Of a stretch of DNA of 64,000 bases, positions 8,746 through 17,176 are shown one piece after another. The position numbers were made by a program, and so were the translations under genes. This DNA comes from CAWIMX01 sp963792785 (GTDB lineage: Bacteria > Acidobacteriota > Vicinamibacteria > Vicinamibacterales > CAVVIG01): contig CAWBXO010000001.1 of assembly GCA_963792785.1 (NCBI GenBank), positions 434,001 to 498,000 of the forward strand, read 5' to 3'. Positions within the stretch are counted from its first letter, which is position 1, and each line of letters opens with the position of its first letter. Under the pieces are notes generated by a model, which saw only the letters and a list, made by a program, of their open reading frames with translations, was not told the DNA's origin and did no database searches.

Positions 8746-9330
8746 ATGCCCTCGGGCCGTTCCCTGCGCGCCATCGCGATGGCGGCGCTCGTCGCCACGG
8801 CCGCCTGTGGCAAACCGCCGGAGAAGGAACTCACCGAGGCCCGCGCCGCCATCGAGGCCGCCGAGGCCGAGGGCGCCGGACGGTACGCGGCCGACGAACT
8901 CGCGGCCGCGCGCGACGCCCTTGCCCATGCGACCGACGCCGTCACCGAGCGCGACTACCAGCTCGCCTTGAACCATGCCCTCGACAGCCGTGAGCGCGCG
9001 GAGACGGCCGAACGCCAGGCGGTGGAGCTCGCCGCGGCCGCACGCGCCGGGGCCCAGCGCGCGCTCGACGCGGCGGATCGGCTCCTGACCGAGGCGCAGA
9101 CGGCGCTGTCCAGCCCGCGGGCCCCGCGCGCGCCGGCAGGCGCCCTGGACGCGGCGCGCGACGCGGCGGCCGCCCTTGAAGCCGCGTTGCAAGAAGCGCG
9201 CACGGCCGCGGCCGCCTCCGACTGGGGGAAGGCCACCGCCGCCCTCGAGCCCGCCGCGGCGCGTTTGACCGAGGCCATTCGCGATCTCACGCCGGCTCCC
9301 ACGGCGCCGCCCGCCCGCCGACGCCGCTAG
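8746..9330 (+). CDS. DUF4398-like lipoprotein, alanine-rich coiled coil
   Basis: 194 residues with an N-terminal signal and lipobox (VATAACG, Cys about 21). The rest is an Ala/Arg/Glu-rich helical protein with repeated AAxxALxxA patterns. The stretch from EARAAIEAAEAEGAGRYA, with a following LAAARDALA, is typical of DUF4398, a periplasmic helical hairpin domain of unknown function. The tail ends in Pro and Arg. It is probably an outer-membrane-anchored periplasmic protein. Monocistronic between divergent radC and convergent dapF-like genes. Confidence 0.85.
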   Translation: MPSGRSLRAIAMAALVATAACGKPPEKELTEARAAIEAAEAEGAGRYAADELAAARDALAHATDAVTERDYQLALNHALDSRERAETAERQAVELAAAARAGAQRALDAADRLLTEAQTALSSPRAPRAPAGALDAARDAAAALEAALQEARTAAAASDWGKATAALEPAAARLTEAIRDLTPAPTAPPARRRR

Positions 9331-9391
9331 TTGCGTGGAAAGAACTGGACCGTGGGACCACGGTCCGCTGCACGATTTCTGCCCGGAACCG

Positions 9392-10180
9392 CTAGAACCT
9401 CTCCCAGTTCCCCCGCACCAATATTTCCGCCCATCCGGTCAGGAACACGCCCTCGTCGGTCCACTCGACGCGCTGCGTGCCGCCGGGGGCCGTGACATCG
9501 GCGACCCGCGCGGCCCCGCCGAAGCTCGCGGCGGCCACCAGCGACGCGCACGTGCCCGTGCCCGACGACAGCGTGGGTCCGACGCCGCGCTCCCAGATCC
9601 GGATGCGCACACGGTCCGGCGCCTCGACGAGGGCGAACTCGACGTTGGTGCCGGCCGGAAACGAGGCGTGCCGCTCCAGGGCGGCGCCCAGGCGCTCGAA
9701 CCGATCGTCGTCGGGCAGCGGGCCGAGAACGATGCACTGGGGGTTGCCCATGTCGAGCACCACGGCGTCCACGCGCTCGCCGGTGGTGTCGATCGAGACG
9801 CGCCGCAGGCCCGCCGGCTGCCCCATCGCGGCACGGAACGTCTGGCGCGATCCGTCGCGGCCGACGCGATCCAGCCGCTTCGCGCCGGCATCGGTCTGGA
9901 CGACGACGGTCCCGTCAGCGCCGGGGCGGTCGAGCAGCAGAAGCGCGCCGAGCGCCCGCACCCCGTTCCCCGATACCTCGGCACGGCCGCCATCGGCGTT
10001 GAAGAGGCGCATCCGTGCGCCGTCGGCGACGGGCGTGTACACGATCAGGCCGTCAGCGCCGATGCCCGTGTGGCGATCGCACAACTCCCGCGCGAGGGCG
10101 TCGAGCGCGCGGCCGCCCGCCGCCTCGTCTGAGATGTAGAGAAAGTCGTTGCCGTAGGCGTGCGCTTTGGCGAAGTGCAT
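9392..10180 (-). CDS. DapF-family epimerase homologue with both catalytic cysteines replaced by serine
   Basis: 262 residues covering the full two-lobed diaminopimelate epimerase fold: HAYGNDFLY, GIGADGLI, FNADGG, MGNPQCIV, GTNVEF and GPTLSSGTGTC. In DapF the two-base racemisation uses a Cys in MCGNG and a Cys in ACGTG. Here these are Ser70 (VSGNG) and Ser206 (SSGTG), confirmed as TCG codons in the DNA. Cys211 is the non-catalytic position. It could be a low-activity DapF or an isomerase of another substrate. It is not beside lysine genes; a methyltransferase lies two bases upstream. Confidence 0.85.
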   Translation of the reverse strand: MHFAKAHAYGNDFLYISDEAAGGRALDALARELCDRHTGIGADGLIVYTPVADGARMRLFNADGGRAEVSGNGVRALGALLLLDRPGADGTVVVQTDAGAKRLDRVGRDGSRQTFRAAMGQPAGLRRVSIDTTGERVDAVVLDMGNPQCIVLGPLPDDDRFERLGAALERHASFPAGTNVEFALVEAPDRVRIRIWERGVGPTLSSGTGTCASLVAAASFGGAARVADVTAPGGTQRVEWTDEGVFLTGWAEILVRGNWERF

Positions 10181-10182
10181 GG

Positions 10183-10941
10183 CTAGGTCCGGCAGAACGC
10201 GAGCAGGTGCCAGCCGAAGCGGCGAACCCAGGCGCGCGGCAGCGCATTGAACGTGCCCACGAAGACGCCGTTGTACAGCGCGCCCTTCCAGCCGCCGTGC
10301 AGGCGCGAGGCGACCGGGAAGCGCTCGTACACCATCTCCACCTCGCGAAAGCCGGCGAGCAGGCGGCGGAACTCACCCATGCTGAACTTCAGCAGCACGG
10401 GCGCATCGTCGTGCTCGAGGCCGACCTTCATGACCTTCGAGAGCAGGTTGAGCCACGAGAGGCGGTTGTAAACCTGAAAGATCGCCTGGCCGCCGGGCGC
10501 GAGCACGCGGCGGCACTCGTCGACGAGCGCCTGCGGGTTGGCGGTGTACTGCACGACGCCGTGCGCGTAGACGAGATCGAACGAAGCGTCGGCGAACGGC
10601 AGATGTTCGCCGTCGGCGACGCGCAGGTCGGCGTCGAGACCCTGCTGCGCGAAATTCGCGCGCGCGAGGTCGATGGCCGCCGGCGCCAGATCGACGCCGG
10701 TGACCCGCGCCCCGCCCTTCGCGAACCGCGCCAGGTCCACGCCCGCGCCGCAGCCGACTTCGAGCACGCGCTGGCCGCGGCAGGCGTCGAACGGCACGAG
10801 GCGGGGCAGGTGATGGAGCTTCTCGAAGTGATATTGATCGAGGTCGTCGAAGAAGCCGCGGGAACCGACCGGATGGGTGGTGATCTCCAGGTCGTGGATG
10901 TGCGCGTTCCAGTAGGCGCGCACCTCGTCGATCGTCGCCAC
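10183..10941 (-). CDS. Class I SAM-dependent methyltransferase
   Basis: About 252 residues. Motif I is VLEVGCGAGVDLARF, the acidic end of strand beta2 is GVDLAPAAI, motif II DLVYAHGVVQYT and motif III RRVLAPGGQAIF. A C-terminal region with hydrophobic and aromatic residues resembles small-molecule or lipid methyltransferases. I prefer the GTG at 10941 over the TTG at 10947 because the -10 box (10949-10954) places the transcript start near 10942. It forms a pair with the DapF homologue downstream. Confidence 0.85.
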   Translation of the reverse strand: MATIDEVRAYWNAHIHDLEITTHPVGSRGFFDDLDQYHFEKLHHLPRLVPFDACRGQRVLEVGCGAGVDLARFAKGGARVTGVDLAPAAIDLARANFAQQGLDADLRVADGEHLPFADASFDLVYAHGVVQYTANPQALVDECRRVLAPGGQAIFQVYNRLSWLNLLSKVMKVGLEHDDAPVLLKFSMGEFRRLLAGFREVEMVYERFPVASRLHGGWKGALYNGVFVGTFNALPRAWVRRFGWHLLAFCRT

Positions 10942-10948
10942 GAGCAAA

Positions 10949-10963
10949 ACTATACGCTATAGT
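10949..10963. promoter_or_regulatory. Back-to-back divergent -10 elements in a perfect 15-bp palindrome
   Basis: ACTATA-CGC-TATAGT places a TATAGT -10 box on each strand, three bases apart. The plus-strand box lies eight bases before the glpD ATG and the minus-strand box seven bases before the GTG of the methyltransferase. Both transcripts would be leaderless and mutually exclusive in polymerase binding. Confidence 0.6.
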
Positions 10964-10971
10964 CGACCGGC

Positions 10972-12606
10972 ATGCGGCGCGAGCTTGAACGGCTGTCCGG
11001 CGCGGCCTTCGACGTGCTCGTCGTCGGCGGCGGGATGTGCGGCCTCGCGATCGCCTACGACGCGGCGCAGCGCGGCGCGTCGGTCGCGCTGATCGAGCGC
11101 GAGGACTTCGGCAGCGGCGCGTCGTTCAACCACTTGCGCACCGTCCACGGCGGCCTGCGGTACCTGCAGTCGTTCGACATCGGCCGCGCGCGCGAGTCGG
11201 TCCTGGAGCGCCGGACCATTGCGCGCATCGCCCCGCAGACGGTGCGGCCCCTCCCCTTCGCGCTGCCGCTGCACCGCTCGCTCACGCGCGGACGGTTGGC
11301 GATGCGCGCGGCCTTCGCGCTGGATCGCATGGTGGGCTGGGGGCGCAACCACGGCGTGCCGGCGGCGCTGCGCCTGTCGCCCGGCCGCGTCCTGTCGCGC
11401 GCCCGCGCCGTCGAGCAGTTCCCGGGCCTCTTCCGCGGCGGGCTGACCGGCGCGGCGGTCTGGGAAGACTATGTGACGCTCGAGGCTGACCGGCTCACGT
11501 TCAGCTTCGGCCTCGCCGCGTCGCGCGTGGGCGCGACGCTCGCCAACCACGTCGAGGCGCGCGCCCTGGTGCGCGAAGGCCGCCGCGTCACCGGCGTCGA
11601 GGCCGTGGACCACTCGACCGGCGCGACGCTCGCGATTGGGGCGCGCCTGACGGTTGTCGCCGGCGGCGCCGGGATCGGTCCGCTGCTGGCGCCCCTCGGG
11701 ATCTCCGCCAACACGCCGCTCGTCCGGGCGATGAACCTCGTGACGGTCCGGGAGGCCGGCGAGGAAGCGATCGGCGGCCTGGGGCCGGACGGCCGCACGC
11801 TCTTTCTGGTCCCGTGGCGCGGCCGCGCCGTGTTCGGCACGTGGGAATCCGGCACGCCGGTCGTGCCCGGCGCCCCGAAGGTGGAGCCGTCCGAAGTGGC
11901 GGCCTTTCTCGCCGCCATCAACGCGGCGTTCCCCGGGCTCGATCTCGACGTGCGCGATGTCTCGCTCGTGCACAGCGGACTCGTGCCCGGCGTCGAGGCC
12001 GGCAACGGACGCGCGGCCCTCCGCCCGCGCGAGGACATCGTCGACCACGCCGGCCATGGGGCCGACGGCCTGCTCTCGGTCGCGGCGACGAAGTTCACGA
12101 CGGCCCGCGCGGTGGCCGAGCGCGTCGTGACGCGCGCGTTCGCGGCACTCGGGCGCCCGCCTGGGGTATGCCGCACGGCGCAGACGCCGCTGCCCGGCGG
12201 GAGCGTGCGCGACGTGGCGTCCGCGATTTCGGAGCTGCGTCGCGAGTACGACGCGGACGTGCCGAGCGAGACGATTCCCCACCTGGTGGCGGCGTACGGC
12301 ACGGGCGCGGCGGACGTGCTCGAGCTGGCGCGATCGCGGCCGGAGTGGCGCGAGCGGGTCGCCGACAGCGCGCCCGTCATCGGCGCCCAGCTCGTCCGTG
12401 CCGTCCGGGAGGAAATGGCCGTCACGCTGGCCGACGCCGTGATTCGTCGCACGCCCATCGGCGCCCTCGGCGATCCGGGCGCACCCGCTCTGGAACGGGC
12501 CGCCGGGCTCGTCGGCGAGGAGCTGGGATGGACGCCGGAGCGGCGCCGGGCGGAAATCGCCGGGGTGCAGGCGTTCTACGGAAGCGTGAAGGCGCTGAAG
12601 ACGTAA
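10972..12606 (+). CDS. glpD: FAD-dependent glycerol-3-phosphate dehydrogenase family (GlpD-like)
   Basis: 544 residues. The N-terminal FAD-binding Rossmann motif is VVGGGMCGLAIAYDAAQRG with IEREDF, then the family signature HLRTVHGGLRYLQ. The C-terminal helical domain (about 400-544, EEMAVTLADAVIRRT) is the typical DAO_C cap. GlpD oxidises glycerol-3-phosphate to dihydroxyacetone phosphate and feeds electrons to quinone at the inner membrane. The 3' end overlaps the convergent barrel gene by 31 bases. Confidence 0.88.
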   Translation: MRRELERLSGAAFDVLVVGGGMCGLAIAYDAAQRGASVALIEREDFGSGASFNHLRTVHGGLRYLQSFDIGRARESVLERRTIARIAPQTVRPLPFALPLHRSLTRGRLAMRAAFALDRMVGWGRNHGVPAALRLSPGRVLSRARAVEQFPGLFRGGLTGAAVWEDYVTLEADRLTFSFGLAASRVGATLANHVEARALVREGRRVTGVEAVDHSTGATLAIGARLTVVAGGAGIGPLLAPLGISANTPLVRAMNLVTVREAGEEAIGGLGPDGRTLFLVPWRGRAVFGTWESGTPVVPGAPKVEPSEVAAFLAAINAAFPGLDLDVRDVSLVHSGLVPGVEAGNGRAALRPREDIVDHAGHGADGLLSVAATKFTTARAVAERVVTRAFAALGRPPGVCRTAQTPLPGGSVRDVASAISELRREYDADVPSETIPHLVAAYGTGAADVLELARSRPEWRERVADSAPVIGAQLVRAVREEMAVTLADAVIRRTPIGALGDPGAPALERAAGLVGEELGWTPERRRAEIAGVQAFYGSVKALKT

Positions 12607-13436
12607 GTCACGCCGGCCGTGAAGCCGAGGGTCTGGTCGAGCGACGTCAGTCCAATCGCGACCGCGCCGTCGAGACGCACGGCGCCGCGCGTGTACCGGC
12701 CGCCGAGCCTGAGCGTGCCCCGGGTTTCCGTTCCCGGCAGCGGACCGTTCGCCCGAGTCGAAACGCGGCCGTTCAGCTCCCCCACCACCTCGGTCGCGTC
12801 CGTCATCGCCCGCGCGAACGACACGCCGTAGAGCATCACGTCGTTCTGCCGCTCGCCATCCGTCGGATCGCCGAGAATGCCGAGGCCGAAGTTACCGACC
12901 ACGCGCACCGACTGCACGGTCTTGGCGCCGAGCAGCGTCGCGCTGAAGTCGGTCGTGTCGAGGCCGAGGCCGCTCTCGTTTGTCGCGTTCGGCAGCTTGG
13001 TCGCGAAGCGAATCCCCAACGACGGCCGGCTGGTCGTCTCCGAGAGCATCCGGATCTTCGTGCCGACGACCAGGTCCTCGAAGTCGTGCGTCGAGTCGCC
13101 GGTGACGTTGAGCAGACCGGAGAGCGGCCCGAGCGTCCGCTCGGTGATCGACAGGCCGTCGTGGAGCCCGCCGTCGAGCTGGAACTCCGCGATCGAACTG
13201 ATCCCGACGCTGACGCCGAGCGTCGGCACACGCCAGAGGTTGCCCGTGAGGCCGGAGACCGGATAGACAATCTCGTGGGCGTAGTCGATGCCGCCCTCAA
13301 TCAGGACCCGCCCGGCGCCGATGGGTTCCGGGTCCTCGGTCACGAGGGGACGCTGCTGCGCGGCGGCGCCGCGCGGCGGCAGGCCGGACACGGCCGCCGC
13401 GAGCGTGAGGACGAGCGCGATGCGACGCGCGCTCAT
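12576..13436 (-). CDS. Secreted beta-barrel-like outer membrane protein
   Basis: 286 residues with a signal peptide (ALVLTLAAAVSGL...GAAAQ) and then alternating amphipathic strands ending in aromatic residues (TYVFSAFTLP), as expected of an outer-membrane barrel. The segment PLVTEDPEPIGAGRVLIEGG recalls barrels annotated as phenol-degradation MetA-like transporters, but I do not assign a substrate. The ATG overlaps the ttcA stop (ATGA), so it is translationally coupled to a tRNA modification gene, which is functionally unrelated. Confidence 0.75.
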   Translation of the reverse strand: MSARRIALVLTLAAAVSGLPPRGAAAQQRPLVTEDPEPIGAGRVLIEGGIDYAHEIVYPVSGLTGNLWRVPTLGVSVGISSIAEFQLDGGLHDGLSITERTLGPLSGLLNVTGDSTHDFEDLVVGTKIRMLSETTSRPSLGIRFATKLPNATNESGLGLDTTDFSATLLGAKTVQSVRVVGNFGLGILGDPTDGERQNDVMLYGVSFARAMTDATEVVGELNGRVSTRANGPLPGTETRGTLRLGGRYTRGAVRLDGAVAIGLTSLDQTLGFTAGVTYVFSAFTLP

Positions 13437-14227
13437 GCGGAGGCCGCCAGGGCGCGGGCCCGGAGCTCCGCGGGCGGGTTGAGGCGCGTGTCGAGCAGGT
13501 GGCGCGGCGCGACGTTGCCGAGCGCCTTGAGCATCGACTGGCGAACGCCCGGGTGTTCGATCTCGAGATCCATGATGAGGCGCTTGGCCCGCTGGCGCTG
13601 CAGGCCGAGATCGCCGCACGCCGGGCAGCAGCACCCGATGATGGGCAGCGCGGATTCCTTGGCGTACTGGCGCGCCTCCTCTTCACCCACATAGACGAGC
13701 GGCCGAATCACCACGTGCTCGCCGTTGTCGGAGACGAGCTTGGCGGGCATCGCCCTGAGGGCGCCGGCGAAGAAGAGGTTCAGCAGCAGCGTCTCGATGA
13801 AGTCGTCCGCGTGGTGGCCGAGCGCGATCTTGGTGGCGCCGACGCTCGCCGCCATGCGGTAGAGGACGCCGCGCCGCAGGCGCGCGCACAGCGAGCAGGG
13901 CGTGTCGCTCGGGTCGAGCAGGTCCTCGATCACCTCGCCGATGTCCGTGTGCTCGATGCGGCACTCCCAGCCGCGCTCGGCGCACGTGCGGGTGATCGCG
14001 TCGTGCTTGTAGTCCTTGTAGCCGGAATCGACATTGACCGCGACGAGCGAGAACTTCACCGGGGAGCGCTGGCGCAGCACGTCGAGCATCTGCAGCAGCG
14101 CCCAGCTGTCTTTGCCGCCGGACAGGCCCACCATCACGCGGTCGCCGTCCTCGATCATCTGGAAATCGACGATCGCCTTGGTCGTCTTTCGCGCGAGGCG
14201 CGCTTCAAGCTCGGAACGATAGGCCAT
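13433..14227 (-). CDS. ttcA: tRNA 2-thiocytidine biosynthesis protein TtcA
   Basis: 264 residues. PP-loop ATPase motif SGGKDS (about 35-40), CxxC (CSLC, about 114-117) and GHHADDFIETLLLNLF are diagnostic of TtcA, which thiolates C32 of some tRNAs with an Fe-S cluster. Additional cysteines (GCCCPACG, about 200) are consistent with Fe-S ligation. It follows the glycosyltransferase gene after 10 bases, at the end of a minus-strand run. Confidence 0.92.
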   Translation of the reverse strand: MAYRSELEARLARKTTKAIVDFQMIEDGDRVMVGLSGGKDSWALLQMLDVLRQRSPVKFSLVAVNVDSGYKDYKHDAITRTCAERGWECRIEHTDIGEVIEDLLDPSDTPCSLCARLRRGVLYRMAASVGATKIALGHHADDFIETLLLNLFFAGALRAMPAKLVSDNGEHVVIRPLVYVGEEEARQYAKESALPIIGCCCPACGDLGLQRQRAKRLIMDLEIEHPGVRQSMLKALGNVAPRHLLDTRLNPPAELRARALAASA

Positions 14228-14237
14228 GGTGTCGATT

Positions 14238-15263
14238 CTAAACGATCAGGAGCCGCTGGATCGTGTCGGCCCACGACATCGTGGCGGCGACGCTGAGCGC
14301 CGAACGGCCGAGCCGTTCGGCGTACGCCCGGTCGTCGGCGAGCCGCGCGAGCGCGATGGCGAGCGAGGTCGCTGTCGGGTCGCAGAGAAACCCGGTCCCG
14401 CCGTCGCGCACGAGCGAGGCGGGCCCGCCGCTGTCCGTGCAGGTCACGACCGCCTTCGACGAGGCGAAGGCCTCGACGGTCACGAAGCCGTAGTCCTCGT
14501 CCAGCGGCGGGAAGCAGACGGCGCGGCAACGCGCGTACTGATCGAGAAGCACCGTGTCGTCCACCCGGCCGAGGAAAGTGACGCGGGCGCTGATCCCACG
14601 GTCGGCGGCCAGCCGCTCGAGCACGGGCCGCTCCGGACCGTCGCCGGCGATGACGGCGCGCACCTGACGCGCCACGGGCAGGGCGAGCGCCTCGATGAGC
14701 AGATGCAGCCGCTTGTGCGGCGTGAGACGCGAGACCGCGAAGATGAAGTCGCCGTACCCGTCGCATCGATACGGGCGCTGCGGCGGCGGCGGCAGGAGCA
14801 CCTCGGCGTCCACGCCGAGATCTTCGGCCAGCCGGTGCTGAATCGTCAGGGACTGCGCGATGACCTTGCGCACGTTCTGGTGCAGCAGCCACCGGTCGGC
14901 CGTCCGCTGCACGGCGCGCTTGACTCGCTCCTTCAGCCGCGCCTTCGGCGACAGGCGCGCGCTGAATTCCGGCCACAGATCGTGGTACTCGCGCATCGTG
15001 TGGTTGAGCCAGCAGACGTGCGCGCGGTGGCGGACGGCGTAGGCCGGAAACCGCAGGCTGATGATCTGGTCCGCGTCGCTGACGTCCGTGGTGAAGGCCG
15101 CCAGGTACGCGCTCGCCTGCTGGCCGAAGGTGCACTCGGGGGTGATCACCAGGCGGGCGGTGTGCCCGGCCGCGGTCGCGGCCGCCACCAGCGCCCGCGC
15201 GATCACGAGATGGCCGCCTTCGACGCCTGCCGGGCTGGAGGTGACGATCGCGAGGGACGCCAC
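14238..15263 (-). CDS. GT4-type glycosyltransferase
   Basis: 341 residues, GT-B fold. The C-terminal domain shows AGDGPERPVLERL, FLGRVDD and PPLDEDYGFVTVEAFAS, the last giving the conserved E-x7-E nucleotide-sugar region. The N-terminal acceptor domain starts SLAIVTSSPAGVEGGHL. GTG start one base after the stop of the acyltransferase (TGAcGTG); the open frame upstream of this is the acyltransferase in another frame. Likely adds a sugar in the surface glycan made by this run of genes. Confidence 0.88.
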   Translation of the reverse strand: MASLAIVTSSPAGVEGGHLVIARALVAAATAAGHTARLVITPECTFGQQASAYLAAFTTDVSDADQIISLRFPAYAVRHRAHVCWLNHTMREYHDLWPEFSARLSPKARLKERVKRAVQRTADRWLLHQNVRKVIAQSLTIQHRLAEDLGVDAEVLLPPPPQRPYRCDGYGDFIFAVSRLTPHKRLHLLIEALALPVARQVRAVIAGDGPERPVLERLAADRGISARVTFLGRVDDTVLLDQYARCRAVCFPPLDEDYGFVTVEAFASSKAVVTCTDSGGPASLVRDGGTGFLCDPTATSLAIALARLADDRAYAERLGRSALSVAATMSWADTIQRLLIV

Positions 15264-15264
15264 G

Positions 15265-16002
15265 TCAGGGCGTCCGCGTGGAGACAATGCGCGCGGGGAT
15301 GCCGACCGCGACCGCGTGATCGGGGATGCTCTCGCGGACGACCGCCCCGGCGCCGACGATCGCGCCATCGCCCACCGTGACGCCGTCCAGAATCTTCGCG
15401 CCCGCGCCGAGCCAGGCGCCGCTGCCCACCGCGATGCCCGCCGAGTGCCGCGACTGCTCCACCACCGGCACCGCCGGGTTCGCGAAGTCGTGGTCGCCGC
15501 CGACGAGATAGCTGTACGCCGCCAGGAGCGCCTTGGGGCCGATCGTGACCCGGCTGGCGGAGAACACCTCGCAGTTGAAGCCGATGTTGGCGCCGTCGCC
15601 GATGTCGATGTCGCCGTTCTTGCAGGACAGGATCGACTGCCGCCCGATGAAGACGCCGCTGCCAATGCGGATGCCGCTGTTGGTCGTCCCCTTGGCATCG
15701 AGCAGGCAACTGTCGTCGACCACGACGTTGTCACCGATGTGGATCTTGTGCGGATGGCGCAGCACGACGTTCTGCCCGAACACGACGTTCCGGCCGCAGG
15801 ACCCGAGGAGCGCGGGGTACAACCACTTGCGCAGCACGAGCCCGAGCGCGCCCGAGCGGGCCTGGGCCAGCGTCACCACCGCCTCGTATTTGAGGAGCGC
15901 GGCGAGGCCCGGCCGTCCGACGATCAGGTCGGCGTATTTCGCCCCGCTCGACCGCCCGGTGGCGAACAGCTCGTCCTGCGCGCGCGGGATGGGGCTCGTC
16001 AT
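15265..16002 (-). CDS. Left-handed beta-helix (hexapeptide repeat) acyltransferase
   Basis: 245 residues. About 75-235 is a run of hexapeptide repeats (IGDNVVVDD, IGSGVFIGR, IGDGANIGF, VGSGAWLGAGAKILDGVTVGDGAIVGAGAVV) ending in the CoA-site pattern VGIPARIV. The His in GGDHDF is the likely catalytic base. Family members O- or N-acetylate sugars of surface polysaccharides. Its ATG directly abuts an intergenic GGTGC-type element (16003-16187). Confidence 0.88.
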   Translation of the reverse strand: MTSPIPRAQDELFATGRSSGAKYADLIVGRPGLAALLKYEAVVTLAQARSGALGLVLRKWLYPALLGSCGRNVVFGQNVVLRHPHKIHIGDNVVVDDSCLLDAKGTTNSGIRIGSGVFIGRQSILSCKNGDIDIGDGANIGFNCEVFSASRVTIGPKALLAAYSYLVGGDHDFANPAVPVVEQSRHSAGIAVGSGAWLGAGAKILDGVTVGDGAIVGAGAVVRESIPDHAVAVGIPARIVSTRTP

Positions 16003-16187
16003 GGTGCCTGGTGCCTGGTGCCACGTGCCGGGAACGTGCCTGGCGCCTGGTGCCTGGTCCGCGGCGCGCGACTCGGCGCCGGGGCGTTCAGACCGGACAC
16101 CGGCAAGGCCGAGATCCCGGCTCCAGGCACGCTTCCGGCACTCGGCCCGTGCCCGGCACCCGGCACTCGGCCCTCGGCACCCCTAGA
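16003..16187. repeat. GGTGC-type inverted-repeat intergenic element (copy A, no gene)
   Basis: The left arm, GGTGCCTGGTGCCTGGTGCC and onward to GGGAACGTGCC, is nearly the same as the left arm of the S23-bearing element at 60408. The right arm (about 16132-16187) is made of CGGCAC/GGCACC words and is an imperfect reverse complement of the left, about 27 of 35 matching over the outer part by eye. It fills the gap between the epimerase stop and the acyltransferase ATG almost exactly. No open frame or terminator-like T tract is present. Confidence 0.75.
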
Positions 16188-16195
16188 GTCCGCCA

Positions 16196-17176
16196 CTACA
16201 GCCATCCTTCTTTCCGGTACCACTCGATCGTCCGCCGCAGGCCGTCGCGCAAACCGACCGCGGGCGCGAAGCCGATCTCCTGCCGCGCGCGCGTGATGTC
16301 GAAGGCGCGGCTCTTGGTGAAGAAGTCCACGCGCCGCCGGTACAACGGCGGCTCGATCCCGAACGGCGCGCAGATCGCCTCGCAGGCCGCGCCCGCGAGC
16401 CACACCGGCCACACCGGGAGATGCAGCCGGGGCGGTCTGGTGCCGGCGGCGTCCGCGATCAATCCGACCAGCTCGTTGAGCGTCGTCACTTCTCCGCCGG
16501 CGAGGATATACGTGCGGTTGGCGGCCGCGGGATGCTCGCCCGCCAGCCGGAAGCCTTCGACGAGATCGTCGATGTAGGTGAGATGGTAATAGATTTGGCC
16601 GCGCCCCAGCGTCGGGAAGCGGCGGACGACGTTGCGAAACAGCTTCAGAAGCCGCCGATCGCCGGGCCCGTAGATGCCGGTCGGCCGGACGATGGTCAGC
16701 GGCTGTCCGGTGGCCGCCGCCGACTCGCGCGCCAGCCGCTCGCCCTCGAGCTTCGTCCGCTGATAGAGGTCGCCGGGCCGTAAGGGCGCGTCTTCGGTGG
16801 CGGGGGGATGCTCGATGTCGCCGTGCACGCCCACCGTGCTGCAGTGAACCACGCGGCCGACGCCGGCAGCGGCGGCAGCCTCGACGATCCGCGCCGGGGC
16901 TTCCGCGTTCACGGCCTGGTACGCGGCTTCAGGCAGCGCCGCTTCCCGGTAGAGCGCGCCGATGTTGTAGACGATGTCGACGTCCCGGACCGCGGCCGTG
17001 ATGGCGGCAGCGTCCGCGAGGTCGCCGGGGACGATCGCGATGCCCCGTGCCGCCAGGCCCGCCGCCCGATCCGGATGCCGCACGAGGGCCCGTACCGTGT
17101 AGCCGGGGCGCGCCGCCAAGGCCCGGGCGAGATGCCCGCCCGTGAACCCGGTCGCGCCGGTGACTAGGACGCGCAC
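16196..17176 (-). CDS. NAD(P)-dependent epimerase/dehydratase (extended SDR)
   Basis: 326 residues. N-terminal TGATGFTGGHLA for NAD binding, catalytic Ser/Tyr/Lys region (VHCSTVGVHG and YQRTK), RPTGIYGPGD and TYIDDLVEG. It resembles hopanoid/sterol-type HpnA and nucleotide-sugar epimerases; the sequence alone does not choose. GTG start chosen because translation begins MRVLVTGATG; it overlaps the methyltransferase stop by 13 bases, so the two are coupled. Confidence 0.85.
   Translation of the reverse strand: MRVLVTGATGFTGGHLARALAARPGYTVRALVRHPDRAAGLAARGIAIVPGDLADAAAITAAVRDVDIVYNIGALYREAALPEAAYQAVNAEAPARIVEAAAAAGVGRVVHCSTVGVHGDIEHPPATEDAPLRPGDLYQRTKLEGERLARESAAATGQPLTIVRPTGIYGPGDRRLLKLFRNVVRRFPTLGRGQIYYHLTYIDDLVEGFRLAGEHPAAANRTYILAGGEVTTLNELVGLIADAAGTRPPRLHLPVWPVWLAGAACEAICAPFGIEPPLYRRRVDFFTKSRAFDITRARQEIGFAPAVGLRDGLRRTIEWYRKEGWL

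Noticed and set aside
9392..10180. Cys211 as a substitute catalytic cysteine of the DapF homologue
   Set aside because: It aligns with the non-catalytic Cys five residues after the active-site position; the catalytic position itself is Ser206.
11814..13694. 626-codon plus-strand frame over glpD and ttcA
   Set aside because: Runs out of frame through two recognised genes on different strands.
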